Below, one piece after another: positions 34,674 through 44,172 of a stretch of 64,000 nucleotides of DNA. How positions within the stretch are numbered: the first letter of the stretch is position 1; each line of letters starts with the position of its first letter. The stretch is from Rhizobium sp. S152 (lineage in GTDB: Bacteria > Pseudomonadota > Alphaproteobacteria > Rhizobiales > Rhizobiaceae). The notes below the pieces were generated by a model. It worked only from the letters and a program-made list of their open reading frames with translations. It ran no database searches and was not told the origin of the DNA. The translations under genes and the position numbers were made by a program. Location: positions 206,035 through 270,034 of the forward strand of contig NZ_JAUDRZ010000030.1 of assembly GCF_030380735.1 (NCBI RefSeq). Direction: 5' to 3'.

Positions 34674-36203
34674 TTAGGCCTTGCGCAGCGGCGCCGGCAG
34701 AAGTTCCTGCGGGAAGTCCTGATAGGATACCGGGCGCAGGAAGCGATAGATCGCCAGCGTGCCGACCGAGGTCGTGCGGCCGTCCGATGTCGCCGGGAAG
34801 GGGCCGCCATGCACCATGGCCGGGGACACTTCCACGCCCGTGCCGAAGCCGTTGACCAGCACGCGTCCGGCAAGCAGTTCCAGCGTCGGCACCAACGCCT
34901 TGGCAGCTAGGAAGTCGGCTTCGTCGATATGAAGCGCGACGGTCAACTGCCCCTCAAGGGCATCCACGACGCGGGCAAGCTCGGCTTCGTCGCGGCAACG
35001 AACGATCAAGCCCGCTGCGCCGAAGACTTCTTCCTGCAGCGAGGTATGTGCGAGGAAGGCCGCGGCGCTGGTTTCGAACAGGTTCGCCGAAGCCTCCTGC
35101 TCGTTGCCGGCCTTGCCGGTTGCGAGCTTCTTCACATCGCCATGGCTGGCCAGTCGTGCGACGCCCTTGCGGTAGGCTTCGCAGATGCCGCCGGTCAGCA
35201 TGGTCTGCGCCGGTGCCTCTGCGAGAGCCGCCGTGGCGCTGGCAACAAAGTTGTTCAGACCATCGCCGTCAATGGCGAGGATCAGGCCTGGATTGGTGCA
35301 GAACTGGCCGGCGCCGAGGACGAGCGAGGACACGAACGCCTTGCCGATTGCCTCGCCGCGGTTCTTGAGCGCGTTGGGGAAGAGAATGACGGGGTTGATG
35401 CTGCTCATTTCTGCATAGACGGGAATGGGCTGCTTGCGCTCGGAGGCGATTTTCATCAGCGCGGTGCCGCCGCGGCGCGAGCCGGTGAAGCCGACAGCGC
35501 GAATATGTTCATCGGCGACCAGCGCCTGTCCGACTTCGAAGCCGGCATCGAACAGGAGGGCAAAGGTGCCGACTGGCAGCCCGCTTGCCGCAACGGCTTT
35601 CTGCACGGCCTTGCCGACCAGTTCGGATGTTCCCGGATGCGCCGAGTGCCCCTTCACGACGACAGGGCAACCGGCTGCAAGTGCCGACGCCGTATCGCCG
35701 CCGGCGACCGAGAAGGCGAGCGGGAAATTCGACGCGCCGAATACGGCGACCGGGCCCACGGCGAGGTTGCGAAGGCGAAGATCGGGTTTCGGTGCAGGCT
35801 TGCGGTCCGGATCGGCCGGATCGAAGCGCAGTTCCTGGAAAGTGCCGTCACGCACCTCCTTGGCGAACAGACGCAACTGGCCGACTGTTCTGCCGCGTTC
35901 GCCTTCGAGGCGGCCGCGCGGCAGGCCGGTTTCTTCCATCGCGCGAACGATGAGCTCGTCGCCGATCTCGATGATGGCTTCTGCGATCGCCTCAAGGAAA
36001 GCAGCGCGCTGCTCCAGCGAGGTCTCGCGATAGACAGGGAAAGCCTCCCACGCGAGCGCCGCTGCCTTCGCCACGTCATCCGTCGTGGCGCCCGCGAAGC
36101 CAGGTTCGAGAGACCCGCCGGTGGCAGCGTTCACCCCCTTGAATTCCTTCGCCGTGCCGCGCACGGCAACGCCGCCGATTAGAAGGTCGCCGGAGATTGT
36201 CAT
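34674..36203 (-). CDS. aldehyde dehydrogenase, 2,5-dioxovalerate (alpha-ketoglutaric semialdehyde) type
   Basis: 509-residue NAD(P)-dependent dehydrogenase. Active Cys is in LGAGQFCTNPG, the general-base Glu in PVYAEMSSINPV, and the cofactor-loop in GFTGSRRGGTAL. The sequence style (NAATGGSLEPGF start, GASNFPLAFSVAGGDTASAL) matches the subfamily that oxidises 2,5-dioxopentanoate to 2-oxoglutarate in pentose, sugar-acid and hydroxyproline catabolism. No other pathway gene is adjacent, so the physiological pathway cannot be read from context. Confidence 0.88.
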   Translation of the reverse strand: MTISGDLLIGGVAVRGTAKEFKGVNAATGGSLEPGFAGATTDDVAKAAALAWEAFPVYRETSLEQRAAFLEAIAEAIIEIGDELIVRAMEETGLPRGRLEGERGRTVGQLRLFAKEVRDGTFQELRFDPADPDRKPAPKPDLRLRNLAVGPVAVFGASNFPLAFSVAGGDTASALAAGCPVVVKGHSAHPGTSELVGKAVQKAVAASGLPVGTFALLFDAGFEVGQALVADEHIRAVGFTGSRRGGTALMKIASERKQPIPVYAEMSSINPVILFPNALKNRGEAIGKAFVSSLVLGAGQFCTNPGLILAIDGDGLNNFVASATAALAEAPAQTMLTGGICEAYRKGVARLASHGDVKKLATGKAGNEQEASANLFETSAAAFLAHTSLQEEVFGAAGLIVRCRDEAELARVVDALEGQLTVALHIDEADFLAAKALVPTLELLAGRVLVNGFGTGVEVSPAMVHGGPFPATSDGRTTSVGTLAIYRFLRPVSYQDFPQELLPAPLRKA

Positions 36204-36514
36204 AATTCGTCCTTTCGAAATCTATTCAGGAGGCCGGGACAAGGTTTGACCCAGCTCGAAGTGGAATGCCACCCACCGAGTGCGAGAGTTCGCTACTGCC
36301 TACTTAGGTTTCGAGCGGGTGAGATGCAAAGGAAGATTTTATGAATTGTAATACTTTTGCGTGTTTGCGCTCGCGCAAACGGCGGAAACAATCGTGAAGT
36401 GAAATTGCGTCTGCCGTTGTTCGAGGGGGCGCCGAGGGCCGATCGCACGAGCAGGTTAGGCACGCGCGTCCGGCACCGAATAACGAGTTTCGCGTGTCGT
36501 CCTGACGGCGTGCG
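36204..36514. other. intergenic region, no gene seen
   Basis: Holds the upstream region of the aldehyde dehydrogenase gene and a GTTTGCG/CGCAAAC hairpin (36363-36380, loop CTCG). A minus-strand open frame (36304-36561) has no ribosome-binding site and is not protein-like. Confidence 0.5.
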
Positions 36515-36802
36515 TTATTTGTTCTGCAGCAACCAGATCTTGCCCGCCATCGAGATACCATAAGCGTCCGTTACACCATCCTGGGTCAGGTTACGGCGCT
36601 CCAGAAAACCGTGCTCGCACAAATCCACGAGCGTCTTCGCCGTGACTGTCTTGATTTTCTGGGGACGTTCTTTCCAGCGGTCGTTCTTCGCATAGGTGAC
36701 GGTAGCGTTCTCATGCGTCCACTTGCTTCCCGGCTGCGGGTAAAGGTCGCCGTCACGGGCGAGTTTAAGTCCCGCCGTCTGAGATGGGGTTAGTTTCAAC
36801 AT
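36515..36802 (-). CDS. small hypothetical protein, possible winged-helix fold
   Basis: 95 residues, soluble, without signal or membrane segment. The pattern KTLVDLCEHGFLERRN followed by YGISMAGKIWL resembles the recognition helix and wing of small winged-helix proteins, but I do not recognise the family. Single gene between the aldehyde dehydrogenase and tRNA-Thr. Confidence 0.6.
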   Translation of the reverse strand: MLKLTPSQTAGLKLARDGDLYPQPGSKWTHENATVTYAKNDRWKERPQKIKTVTAKTLVDLCEHGFLERRNLTQDGVTDAYGISMAGKIWLLQNK

Positions 36803-36959
36803 TTCGGGAACCTCTTGGAATATTGTATCGCATCCTGCACGGAAAAGCCGGGAATGCTGGGGAACCTTGGAAAACCAAGGGTGATTGACTGCAACACGAA
36901 AAGCTCGCTTCCCGAGGCTTGTCGGCGACTGTAAAGCATCGATTTCTAACAGAGATTTA

Positions 36960-37035
<76 letters not shown>

Positions 37036-37128
37036 AATGCCTGCCAACTACCAGATTCTGCGGTCCTGTAAAGGAGAAATCGGCGATATGTTGATTTCGC
37101 TGTTGAAACTCTTCGCGCCGCCGCGAGG

Positions 37129-37266
37129 TCAGTTCGTCGCTGTTTGCCGCACGCTGGTCTGCAGGTTGCCGCCAGCTGTACTTTCGTCCGAACCCGACGG
37201 TGCCATGACGATGATGCTGAGCACCGACACCACCATGACGCCTATGACTGCGATCATTATCCGCAC
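37129..37266 (-). CDS. 45-residue single-span membrane protein
   Basis: Short frame with GTG start at 37266 and an ideal AAGGAGA ribosome-binding site about 6 bases upstream. The N-terminal hydrophobic helix (IMIAVIGVMVVSVLSIIVM) is followed by a small polar tail ending VRQTATN. It could be a membrane miniprotein or a short exported peptide. Function unknown. Confidence 0.55.
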   Translation of the reverse strand: MRIMIAVIGVMVVSVLSIIVMAPSGSDESTAGGNLQTSVRQTATN

Positions 37267-37336
37267 GTGAAGTCTCCTTGTTGAGGCACCGATAAACGCG
37301 CGGCACGGCCACTAGGTTCCGAGGGGACCGAGGCGA

Positions 37337-37495
37337 CTATTGGGTGGGAGGCGGGGGGACGGGCTGGGGACGGTCTGCAGACAGGGGATCCGGCTGATGC
37401 AGCGGTTGTGTCTTGTCGATCCAGGCGATGCTGACGATAAGCGCGACGAAAGTGGCGACAAAGAGAATGCCGAATATGAGGGAGCGTCCTGCCAT
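37337..37495 (-). CDS. 52-residue membrane protein with proline-rich tail
   Basis: ATG at 37495 with GGAAGGAA upstream. The protein is MAGRSLIFGILFVATFVA plus further hydrophobic residues (one transmembrane helix), then a Pro/Asp/Gln-rich tail ending PVPPPPTQ. It shares strand and short spacing with the 45-residue protein downstream. Function unknown. Confidence 0.6.
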   Translation of the reverse strand: MAGRSLIFGILFVATFVALIVSIAWIDKTQPLHQPDPLSADRPQPVPPPPTQ

Positions 37496-37609
37496 ATCGA
37501 GTGCTGTTCCTTCCGTTCGGGAATGGCAGCTTTTAGCAGAAAGCCGAGTCGAAACCGAGGCAGCCGAAGATTTTCTCGGGTGCTCGCTTGGTTAGCGCGC
37601 CAAGTTCCG

Positions 37610-37639
37610 GATGACGGCGGCGCTTTCGCCGCCGTCATC
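37610..37639 (-). terminator. long hairpin after rlmB
   Basis: Perfect stem of at least 13 bp (GATGACGGCGGCG / CGCCGCCGTCATC) with a 4-base loop, 10 bases after the rlmB stop. No T-tract, but stem strength suggests a terminator or 3'-end stabiliser. Confidence 0.7.
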
Positions 37640-37649
37640 CTTGTCGACC

Positions 37650-38540
37650 TCAATTCCTCAAATGTAGTCGCGCGGCATAGAGCGCGATCGCCGCCGCGTT
37701 GGACACGTTGAGCGACTTGATGGCGCCGGGCATGTCGAGTCGGGCGAGCGCGCTCACCGTCTCGCGGGTCTTTTGACGCAGTCCCTTGCCTTCGGCGCCG
37801 AGAACCAGCGCGACCTTGTCGCCGGAGAAGGTGCCTTCCAGCGGAGCCGGTCCTTCCGAATCGAGGCCGATCGTGAAGAAGCCGAGCTTGTGCAATTCGC
37901 CGAGCGCGTCGGCGAGGTTGGTGACCTGGATATAGGGGATCATTTCCAGCGCGCCGGAGGCGGATTTGGCGAGCACGCCCGATTCGGTTGGGCTGTGGCG
38001 CTGCGTTGTGATAACTGCGCCGGCATTGAAGGCGACGGCCGAGCGCATGATGGCGCCGACATTGTGCGGGTCTGTCACCTGATCGAGCACCAGGAGCAAC
38101 GGGCTGCTCTTCAGCGCCTCAAGGCGGCGCACGGGCAGTGGTCGGGTCTCGAGCATGACGCCTTGGTGGATGGCTTCGGGGCCGAGAACCTTGTCGATAT
38201 CCTGTGGCGAGACCATCTCGATGGGAATGCCCAACGTCTCGGCATCGATCTCAAGCCGCGCAAGCGCATTCTGCGTCACTGATAGCTTGATCTTCTTGCG
38301 CTCATTGTTTTCGAGCGCGGCGCGCACCGTGTGCAGGCCGTAGAGAAACACCTGGTCCGGCGCCAACGCCGGCGGCTTCCAGTCATCGCTGCCGCGTCTG
38401 CGCTTCTGCGGGGCAGGGGTTGGGATTTCGCCACGCTCGCGCTTGTTGTCGCGGTGCGCACGACGCAGCGTCGCGTAATGCGTGTCCTTGGCGGATCGGT
38501 CTTCGGCGGACGGGCCGCCTGTCTTGTTGTCTTTGCTCAT
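37650..38540 (-). CDS. rlmB: 23S rRNA 2'-O-ribose methyltransferase, TrmH/RlmB family
   Basis: 296-residue SPOUT methyltransferase. A basic, disordered N-terminus (about 1-60) precedes a substrate-binding domain (YGLHTVRAALEN) and the knotted catalytic domain with LVLDQVTDPHNVGAIMRSA (motif 1 Asn/Arg), VALVLGAEGKGLRQKT (motif 2) and IKSLNVSNAAAIALY (motif 3, SAM knot). Its closest well-known relative methylates G2251 of 23S rRNA. The N-terminal extension is common in rhizobia. Confidence 0.92.
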   Translation of the reverse strand: MSKDNKTGGPSAEDRSAKDTHYATLRRAHRDNKRERGEIPTPAPQKRRRGSDDWKPPALAPDQVFLYGLHTVRAALENNERKKIKLSVTQNALARLEIDAETLGIPIEMVSPQDIDKVLGPEAIHQGVMLETRPLPVRRLEALKSSPLLLVLDQVTDPHNVGAIMRSAVAFNAGAVITTQRHSPTESGVLAKSASGALEMIPYIQVTNLADALGELHKLGFFTIGLDSEGPAPLEGTFSGDKVALVLGAEGKGLRQKTRETVSALARLDMPGAIKSLNVSNAAAIALYAARLHLRN

Positions 38541-38644
38541 GCCGCTTTATAACGGCGGCACTTCTGTCCGCATAGGATTTCTTTACAGTGCAGCGCCTTT
38601 CGATCGTCGATGAAATTTTTCACATTTTTTCCACCGTCATCGTG

Positions 38645-38673
38645 TTGACATGCGGAAGTCGTCCGGTCATATA
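38645..38673 (+). promoter_or_regulatory. promoter of the tRNA-Tyr/tRNA-Gly unit
   Basis: Perfect TTGACA (38645-38650), 17-base spacer, CATATA (38668-38673), followed by a GC-rich discriminator typical of stable-RNA promoters. Start expected near 38680. Confidence 0.65.
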
Positions 38674-38745
38674 CGCGGCGCAGACCGAGGGGCGGCAACG
38701 CTTCGAAGGCTTGCAGACTTGGTCTAACGATCCGGACGAAAAACT

Positions 38746-38830
38746 GGAGAGATGCCCGAGTGGTTAAAGGGGACGGACTGTAAATCCGTTGGCTCAGCCT
38801 ACGTTGGTTCAAATCCAACTCTCTCCACCA
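38746..38830 (+). tRNA. tRNA-Tyr (anticodon GTA)
   Basis: 85-base class II tRNA with encoded CCA. Acceptor GGAGAGA pairs with TCTCTCC. Anticodon loop CTGTAAA gives GTA. A long variable arm is present (TGGCTCAGCCTAC region). Confidence 0.97.
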
Positions 38831-38855
38831 TTCGTCCTTGGATCGGACCAACCCC

Positions 38856-38929
38856 GCGGGTATAGCTCAATGGTAGAGCAGCAGCCTTCCAAGCTGAATA
38901 CGCGGGTTCGATTCCCGCTACCCGCTCCA
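38856..38929 (+). tRNA. tRNA-Gly (anticodon TCC)
   Basis: 74-base cloverleaf with encoded CCA. Acceptor GCGGGTA pairs with TACCCGC. Anticodon loop CTTCCAA gives TCC. It follows tRNA-Tyr by 25 bases, so they are probably co-transcribed. Confidence 0.97.
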
Positions 38930-38990
38930 CTTTCTTTATCGATCTGGCTTGCTGACCGGCTTTCCGGCGCGGCGGGTTCGTGTCTCGATC

Positions 38991-39500
38991 TCATCCCCAC
39001 AAGAGAACGAATGGCGAGGCCAGTGCGATGATACCCGCGGCCGTCCAGCGCGCGCTGCCGTAGGCTTTGAGTTCCTCGCGTCCGAGCCACTTGCGCACCG
39101 CCGCGAAGCCCACCGCGATGATCGCGCTGTAGATGAGCGCCCGCAAAAGGATTGCCCAGCCGCCGCCGAAGAGCCCGATGGCGATGCCGAAACCGGCAAG
39201 CGCGCCAAGAATGCCGTATCCGACGTCGAACATAAGATTGGTGGTCGCTGATAGCGGCGTCAGCATGCGCGGGAAAGCGATTGCGAAGGCGGCCGTCAGC
39301 AGCCAGATGGCGACGATTGCCTGCAATGTCGAGGAACTGACGATCGATGCCGCCAGCGCCGGCAGTCGCTCGGGCGTCGAAAGGCGAATGATCTGAGCGA
39401 ACCAATCGATCGCCGCGGCAAGTATCCACAAGACGAATGCGCAGGCGGCGAAGATCAGAAAGTTGCTTGCCGATCGTTTGGCGATTTGCATCTGTTCCAT
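38991..39500 (-). CDS. hypothetical membrane protein
   Basis: 169-residue protein with four to five hydrophobic helices and no recognised family. The middle part (GYGILGALAGFGIAIGLFGG) is a glycine-rich membrane pair. The frame reaches 39530, but the ATG at 39500 has GAGGG upstream. It lies between the tRNA pair and tufA. Confidence 0.72.
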   Translation of the reverse strand: MEQMQIAKRSASNFLIFAACAFVLWILAAAIDWFAQIIRLSTPERLPALAASIVSSSTLQAIVAIWLLTAAFAIAFPRMLTPLSATTNLMFDVGYGILGALAGFGIAIGLFGGGWAILLRALIYSAIIAVGFAAVRKWLGREELKAYGSARWTAAGIIALASPFVLLWG

Positions 39501-39614
39501 TTGTTTGCCCTCACGATGCGCTTTCCTCAAGCGCGGTCGCGAAGTTGTACCATATAATCAGATGGTTGTGTCTAATTGCCGGCAATGCTCGAGCGTCGCC
39601 TCCCGCAACGGAGG

Positions 39615-39643
39615 TTGCCGATTGAAGGCTACCTTCTTATATG
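39615..39643 (+). promoter_or_regulatory. candidate tufA promoter
   Basis: TTGCCG (39615-39620), exactly 17 bases, TATATG (39638-39643). It lies about 120 bases before the tufA start in an otherwise empty gap. Confidence 0.45.
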
Positions 39644-39762
39644 CGGGCGCAGCGTCCAATGGCGTCCGCAATTAAGTCTTGCGCAATTCCGCCGAAACCC
39701 TTAAACGGCGGCACTAAACCGGTTCGCCGGGGTCACCCATTTCGTTCACAGGAAGCATTCAA

Positions 39763-40938
<1,176 letters not shown>

Positions 40939-40962
40939 TCTTCGGATTACCATGATTTTGGA

Positions 40963-40990
40963 AAGGCCTCGCCGGCGACGGCGGGGCCTT
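40963..40990 (+). terminator. rho-independent terminator of tufA
   Basis: 11-bp stem AAGGCCTCGCC / GGCGGGGCCTT (one T-G pair) followed by a run of T. Confidence 0.9.
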
Positions 40991-41195
40991 TTTTGCTGCG
41001 CTCGGCGACGGTCAGCTTCGACCCATGGCATATACGCATGCTGCTCCGCCGAAATATCCGCCCTTTACAATCATTCCATGCGCTCCAAATCTTGACGGCC
41101 GTGCGGTTGAGTTATCCGTCGGCGCTAATAAAGTGTTTACGTTATTCCCGATGCCGCGGATGGGAGCGCACGGGATGAACAATATGGAACGAGGT

Positions 41196-41217
41196 GCTGC
41201 TTCGTGTTCGAAGCAGC
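41196..41217 (+). promoter_or_regulatory. leader hairpin upstream of the GT8-like gene
   Basis: Perfect 9-bp stem GCTGCTTCG / CGAAGCAGC, loop TGTT, ending 27 bases before the start codon. Could be a leader or attenuator element. The rest of the gap from tufA is otherwise empty. Confidence 0.4.
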
Positions 41218-41244
41218 CGTTAACATGTTTCGATGGGAGAAGAG

Positions 41245-41928
41245 ATGGCGGACAATGCGCGCGTATTTATTGGTTTCGACAGCAAGGAGGTCGTTGCCTA
41301 TCATGTCTTTTGCCAGAGTATTCTTGAGAAAAGCTCGATACCGGTCGAGTTCCTGCCGATTTCGCTGACCAGCCTTGGCGGAATCTTCACACGTGAACGA
41401 AATGCGTTGCAGTCGACCGAATTTTCGTTTTCGCGTTTCCTGGTTCCATACCTGAGTAGCTATGAAGGTTGGAGCCTGTTTGCGGATTGCGACATGCTGA
41501 TGCGTACCGATATCGCCAAGCTATGGGCGCTACGTGACGATCGCTACGCCGCCATGTGCGTCAAGCACGACTATACTCCGAAGGTGGAGACCAAGTTCCT
41601 CGGAAACGCGCAGACGAAATACGAGAAGAAGAACTGGTCGAGCGTCATCCTGTTCAATAATGCGAAATGCCGCGCGTTGACCAAGGATTACGTCAACGAG
41701 GCAACCGGCCTGCAGCTGCATCAGTTCAAGTGGCTGGAATCCGAAGATCTGATCGGTGAGTTGCCGCCGACATGGAATTGGCTCGTCAATGAATATGACT
41801 ACAACGAGCAGGCTGATCTCGTGCATTTCACCGATGGCGGCCCGTACTTCGAGGCATACAAGAACGATGACTATGCCGAGGAATGGTTCGCCGCGCGCGA
41901 GCGGGTGCTTTCCGTCGCTCAGCGCTGA
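41245..41928 (+). CDS. GT8-like glycosyltransferase
   Basis: 227-residue cytosolic protein resembling family 8 (LgtC-like) retaining transferases. RVFIGFDSKEVVAYHVFCQS is the usual N-terminal strand and helix, ADCDML is the metal-binding DxD motif, and VHFTDGGPYF near the end resembles the HF.G motif. The ATG at 41245 has GGGAGAAGAG just upstream; an earlier ATG at 41233 lies within that signal. It probably adds a hexose to a surface glycan; donor unknown. Confidence 0.78.
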   Translation: MADNARVFIGFDSKEVVAYHVFCQSILEKSSIPVEFLPISLTSLGGIFTRERNALQSTEFSFSRFLVPYLSSYEGWSLFADCDMLMRTDIAKLWALRDDRYAAMCVKHDYTPKVETKFLGNAQTKYEKKNWSSVILFNNAKCRALTKDYVNEATGLQLHQFKWLESEDLIGELPPTWNWLVNEYDYNEQADLVHFTDGGPYFEAYKNDDYAEEWFAARERVLSVAQR

Positions 41929-41959
41929 TTTCGACCGACGGATGTTTCCGATCGGTAGT

Positions 41960-41980
41960 GCCCGTCACACAGTGGCGGGC
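41960..41980 (+). terminator. terminator of the GT8-like gene
   Basis: 9-bp stem GCCCGTCAC / GTGGCGGGC (one T-G pair), loop ACA, followed by CTTATCGTTT. It ends 1 base before the stop codon of the convergent gene. Confidence 0.65.
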
Positions 41981-41981
41981 C

Positions 41982-42800
41982 TTATCGTTTGAAGCGCTTC
42001 AAACGATTGCCCAAGCGTCGCACGAAACCGCGTACCCGGCGTTGGAACTTTGTCATCCCCCAGAGTTTGGCCATCTGCCGTTCCATGCCCGTGAAGCGGT
42101 TGGCCAATACATTGGAGGCGACGAGCGCGATCGTAGCCTCGCTGAATTCGGGAAAACGGGCGTGAATACGCGCACTGGAACCGGTCGCCTCGCCGAGTGT
42201 CTCTTCGAACCGCAGGATGCGTCCCTTCTTGACGAAGAGCTGCAGCAGGATCTGCTCCCACGTCCAGTCATGTTCGGCGTACATGCTCAGGTTCAGGCTG
42301 GCAACGCCGGTGAAGCCGCAGAGGCAGACCTGCGCCTTCGGCATCGTCTCGGCGATCCACATGGCGACTGCAAAGCCCGTAGTCGGCACGCGTTTGATCG
42401 GATAGATGTGGCCGATCTTGTAGTCGAAATCGAGCGTGTAAGGCACCAAGTCGCTTGACCGCGCGGCGGGGATAGGCGGCGTCCCGTCGGGGACGCCGGG
42501 GCTTGCAAGCACGCCGACCTCCGCCTTGAGCGGTTTCGAAAACAGGCTGTAGGCCCGGTTGAAGTGTTTTTGTGACTTCAGGAACCGGGTGCCGCCGGCA
42601 ACAAGCCGGTGGCAGAGTATCGCATCATGTTCGAACGGGCGTGACAAGACCTTGGCGCAGCCGGTGAAAAATACATAGAGTGTACGTTCAGGCAAAGACC
42701 GTGTGATGGCATCGATGTCGACGGCTTCGCTGTTGGCGATCAGCGCTACCATTTCATAGTCGGCCAGAATGGCCTCAAAGTCTTCCCCTTGCATCCGCAT
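41982..42800 (-). CDS. unrecognised protein, possible glycosyltransferase
   Basis: 272 residues, cytosolic, basic C-terminus (RRVRGFVRRLGNRLKRFKR) that could bind membrane. The central part TTGFAVAMWIAETMP, then VCLCGFTG and EHDWTWEQ, recalls the pattern in sialyl- and Kdo-transferase-like proteins (TGxxxAxxA, then GF/Gx, then HxWxxE), but the match is loose. Start: TTG at 42830 is unlikely; ATGs at 42800 and 42794 are possible. Context (GT8-like, SDR epimerase) supports a role in surface glycan synthesis. Low certainty on function. Confidence 0.6.
   Translation of the reverse strand: MRMQGEDFEAILADYEMVALIANSEAVDIDAITRSLPERTLYVFFTGCAKVLSRPFEHDAILCHRLVAGGTRFLKSQKHFNRAYSLFSKPLKAEVGVLASPGVPDGTPPIPAARSSDLVPYTLDFDYKIGHIYPIKRVPTTGFAVAMWIAETMPKAQVCLCGFTGVASLNLSMYAEHDWTWEQILLQLFVKKGRILRFEETLGEATGSSARIHARFPEFSEATIALVASNVLANRFTGMERQMAKLWGMTKFQRRVRGFVRRLGNRLKRFKR
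41984..42007. repeat. 24-base perfect palindrome at the 3' end of the convergent gene
   Basis: ATCGTTTGAAGC followed directly by its reverse complement GCTTCAAACGAT. It encodes the last residues (NRLKRFKR) of the minus-strand gene, so it is inside the coding region. It could act as a termination signal or a protein-binding site. Confidence 0.6.
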
Positions 42801-42954
42801 CGTAGTTTCGGTCCGATCCTCATTTCCCAAGTGTCATGGATAGAGGATGCTGGCGTCGGCGTCATCCCCGGAAGGAAAAGATTGGCGGGGCTTGGCATTG
42901 CTTGCCTTGTCCGTCGAATACTGCCAATTGTCAGGCAGGATGAGGAGAAGTTTC

Positions 42955-43848
42955 ATGGCCAAGCGTATTCTGTTTACCGGTGGCTCGGGCAAGGCGGGCC
43001 GTCACGCGGTGCCGTGGCTCGTCAATGCCGGCTACGAGGTGCATAATGTCGATCTCGTGCCGTTGCAGAGCCCCGGCGTCACAAACCTGATCGCCGACAT
43101 TACCGATAGCGGTCAGGTCTTCAACGCGCTCTCCATGCATACGGACTTTCCGGATCTGGAGGCGGGCAGGGGTGTGCGGCCATATGATGCCGTCATCCAT
43201 TTCGCTGCCATCCCGCGCATCCTCATCAAGCCCGACAACGAGACCTTCCGAATCAATACGATGGGCACGTACAACGTCATAGAGGCGGCCGTGAAGCTGG
43301 GCGTTCGCAAGATCGTCGTCGCTTCCAGCGAAACGACCTATGGCGTCTGCTTCGCCGAGGGGCATCGCGATTTTCATCAGTTCCCGCTCGATGAAGACTA
43401 CGACGTGGATCCGATGGACTCCTACGGCCTGTCCAAGGTCGTCAACGAGAAGACCGCGCGCGCTTTCGCCGACCGCAGCGGGGCGGATATTTACGCGCTG
43501 CGAATCGGCAATGTCATCGAGCCGCATGAATACGAAAATTTTCCCACCTATTTCGCCAATCCCGAGATGCGCAAGCGGATCGCGTGGAGCTACATCGACG
43601 CGCGCGACCTTGGCCAGATCTGCCATCTCTGCATCGAGAAAGACGGTCTTGGCTTCCAGGTTTTCAACGCGGCGAACGACACCGTTTCGGCCAATACTCC
43701 CTCGAGAAAGCTCGCCGAGCGATTCTATCCGAACGTTCCCTTCACCCGCGAGATCGGCGAATATGAAGGCCTGCTGTCCAACCGCAAGATCCGCGAGGTG
43801 CTCGGTTTCAAGGAGGAGCACGACTGGCGAAACTATGTGAAAGCTTGA
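42955..43848 (+). CDS. NAD-dependent epimerase/dehydratase (extended SDR)
   Basis: 297-residue nucleotide-sugar-type short-chain dehydrogenase. Rossmann motif LFTGGSGKAGRHAV, substrate loop VIHFAAIP, catalytic Ser-Tyr-Lys as VASSET and SYGLSKVVNEK. It probably interconverts or oxidises an activated sugar for surface polysaccharides (UDP-glucose 4-epimerase relatives); substrate not determined. The frame is open from 42847, but the ATG at 42955 has GAGGAGAAG upstream and starts at the fold. Confidence 0.88.
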   Translation: MAKRILFTGGSGKAGRHAVPWLVNAGYEVHNVDLVPLQSPGVTNLIADITDSGQVFNALSMHTDFPDLEAGRGVRPYDAVIHFAAIPRILIKPDNETFRINTMGTYNVIEAAVKLGVRKIVVASSETTYGVCFAEGHRDFHQFPLDEDYDVDPMDSYGLSKVVNEKTARAFADRSGADIYALRIGNVIEPHEYENFPTYFANPEMRKRIAWSYIDARDLGQICHLCIEKDGLGFQVFNAANDTVSANTPSRKLAERFYPNVPFTREIGEYEGLLSNRKIREVLGFKEEHDWRNYVKA

Positions 43849-43988
43849 GCGCCGCTTCGGGAGTGGATGCGGCGTTGGAAAAATCGAAAAACGCACTTGC
43901 CATTCCTGCGTAGTCGCCGTAAAGGGTGCGCCATGCTTGCACGAACGTCCTGAGGCCAAGCGGCCACAGGAGTGAATGCAAAGCGCGA

Positions 43989-44064
43989 AGGGGTATAGCT
44001 CAGCTGGTAGAGCGGCGGTCTCCAAAACCGCAGGTCGTGGGTTCGAGCCCCTCTGCCCCTGCCA
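43989..44064 (+). tRNA. tRNA-Trp (anticodon CCA)
   Basis: 76-base cloverleaf with encoded CCA. Acceptor AGGGGTA pairs with TGCCCCT (one A-T closing pair plus a mismatch-like pairing near the end). Anticodon loop CTCCAAA gives CCA. In many rhizobia this gene directly precedes secE; here two glycosyltransferase genes lie between. Confidence 0.96.
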
Positions 44065-44172
44065 TTTTCAGACTTCTTTATACATTGTCCGTCTATGTCT
44101 AGCTGGAATTGAACCGGCTGGTTTGTTGTGGCGTTTTCACAGTCACCGGTCGATCAGTGCCGGAGAAGGAAG

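Noticed and set aside
36304..36561. 85-codon frame upstream of the aldehyde dehydrogenase gene
   Set aside because: Cys/Arg-rich non-globular translation, no ribosome-binding site, overlaps the 95-residue gene.
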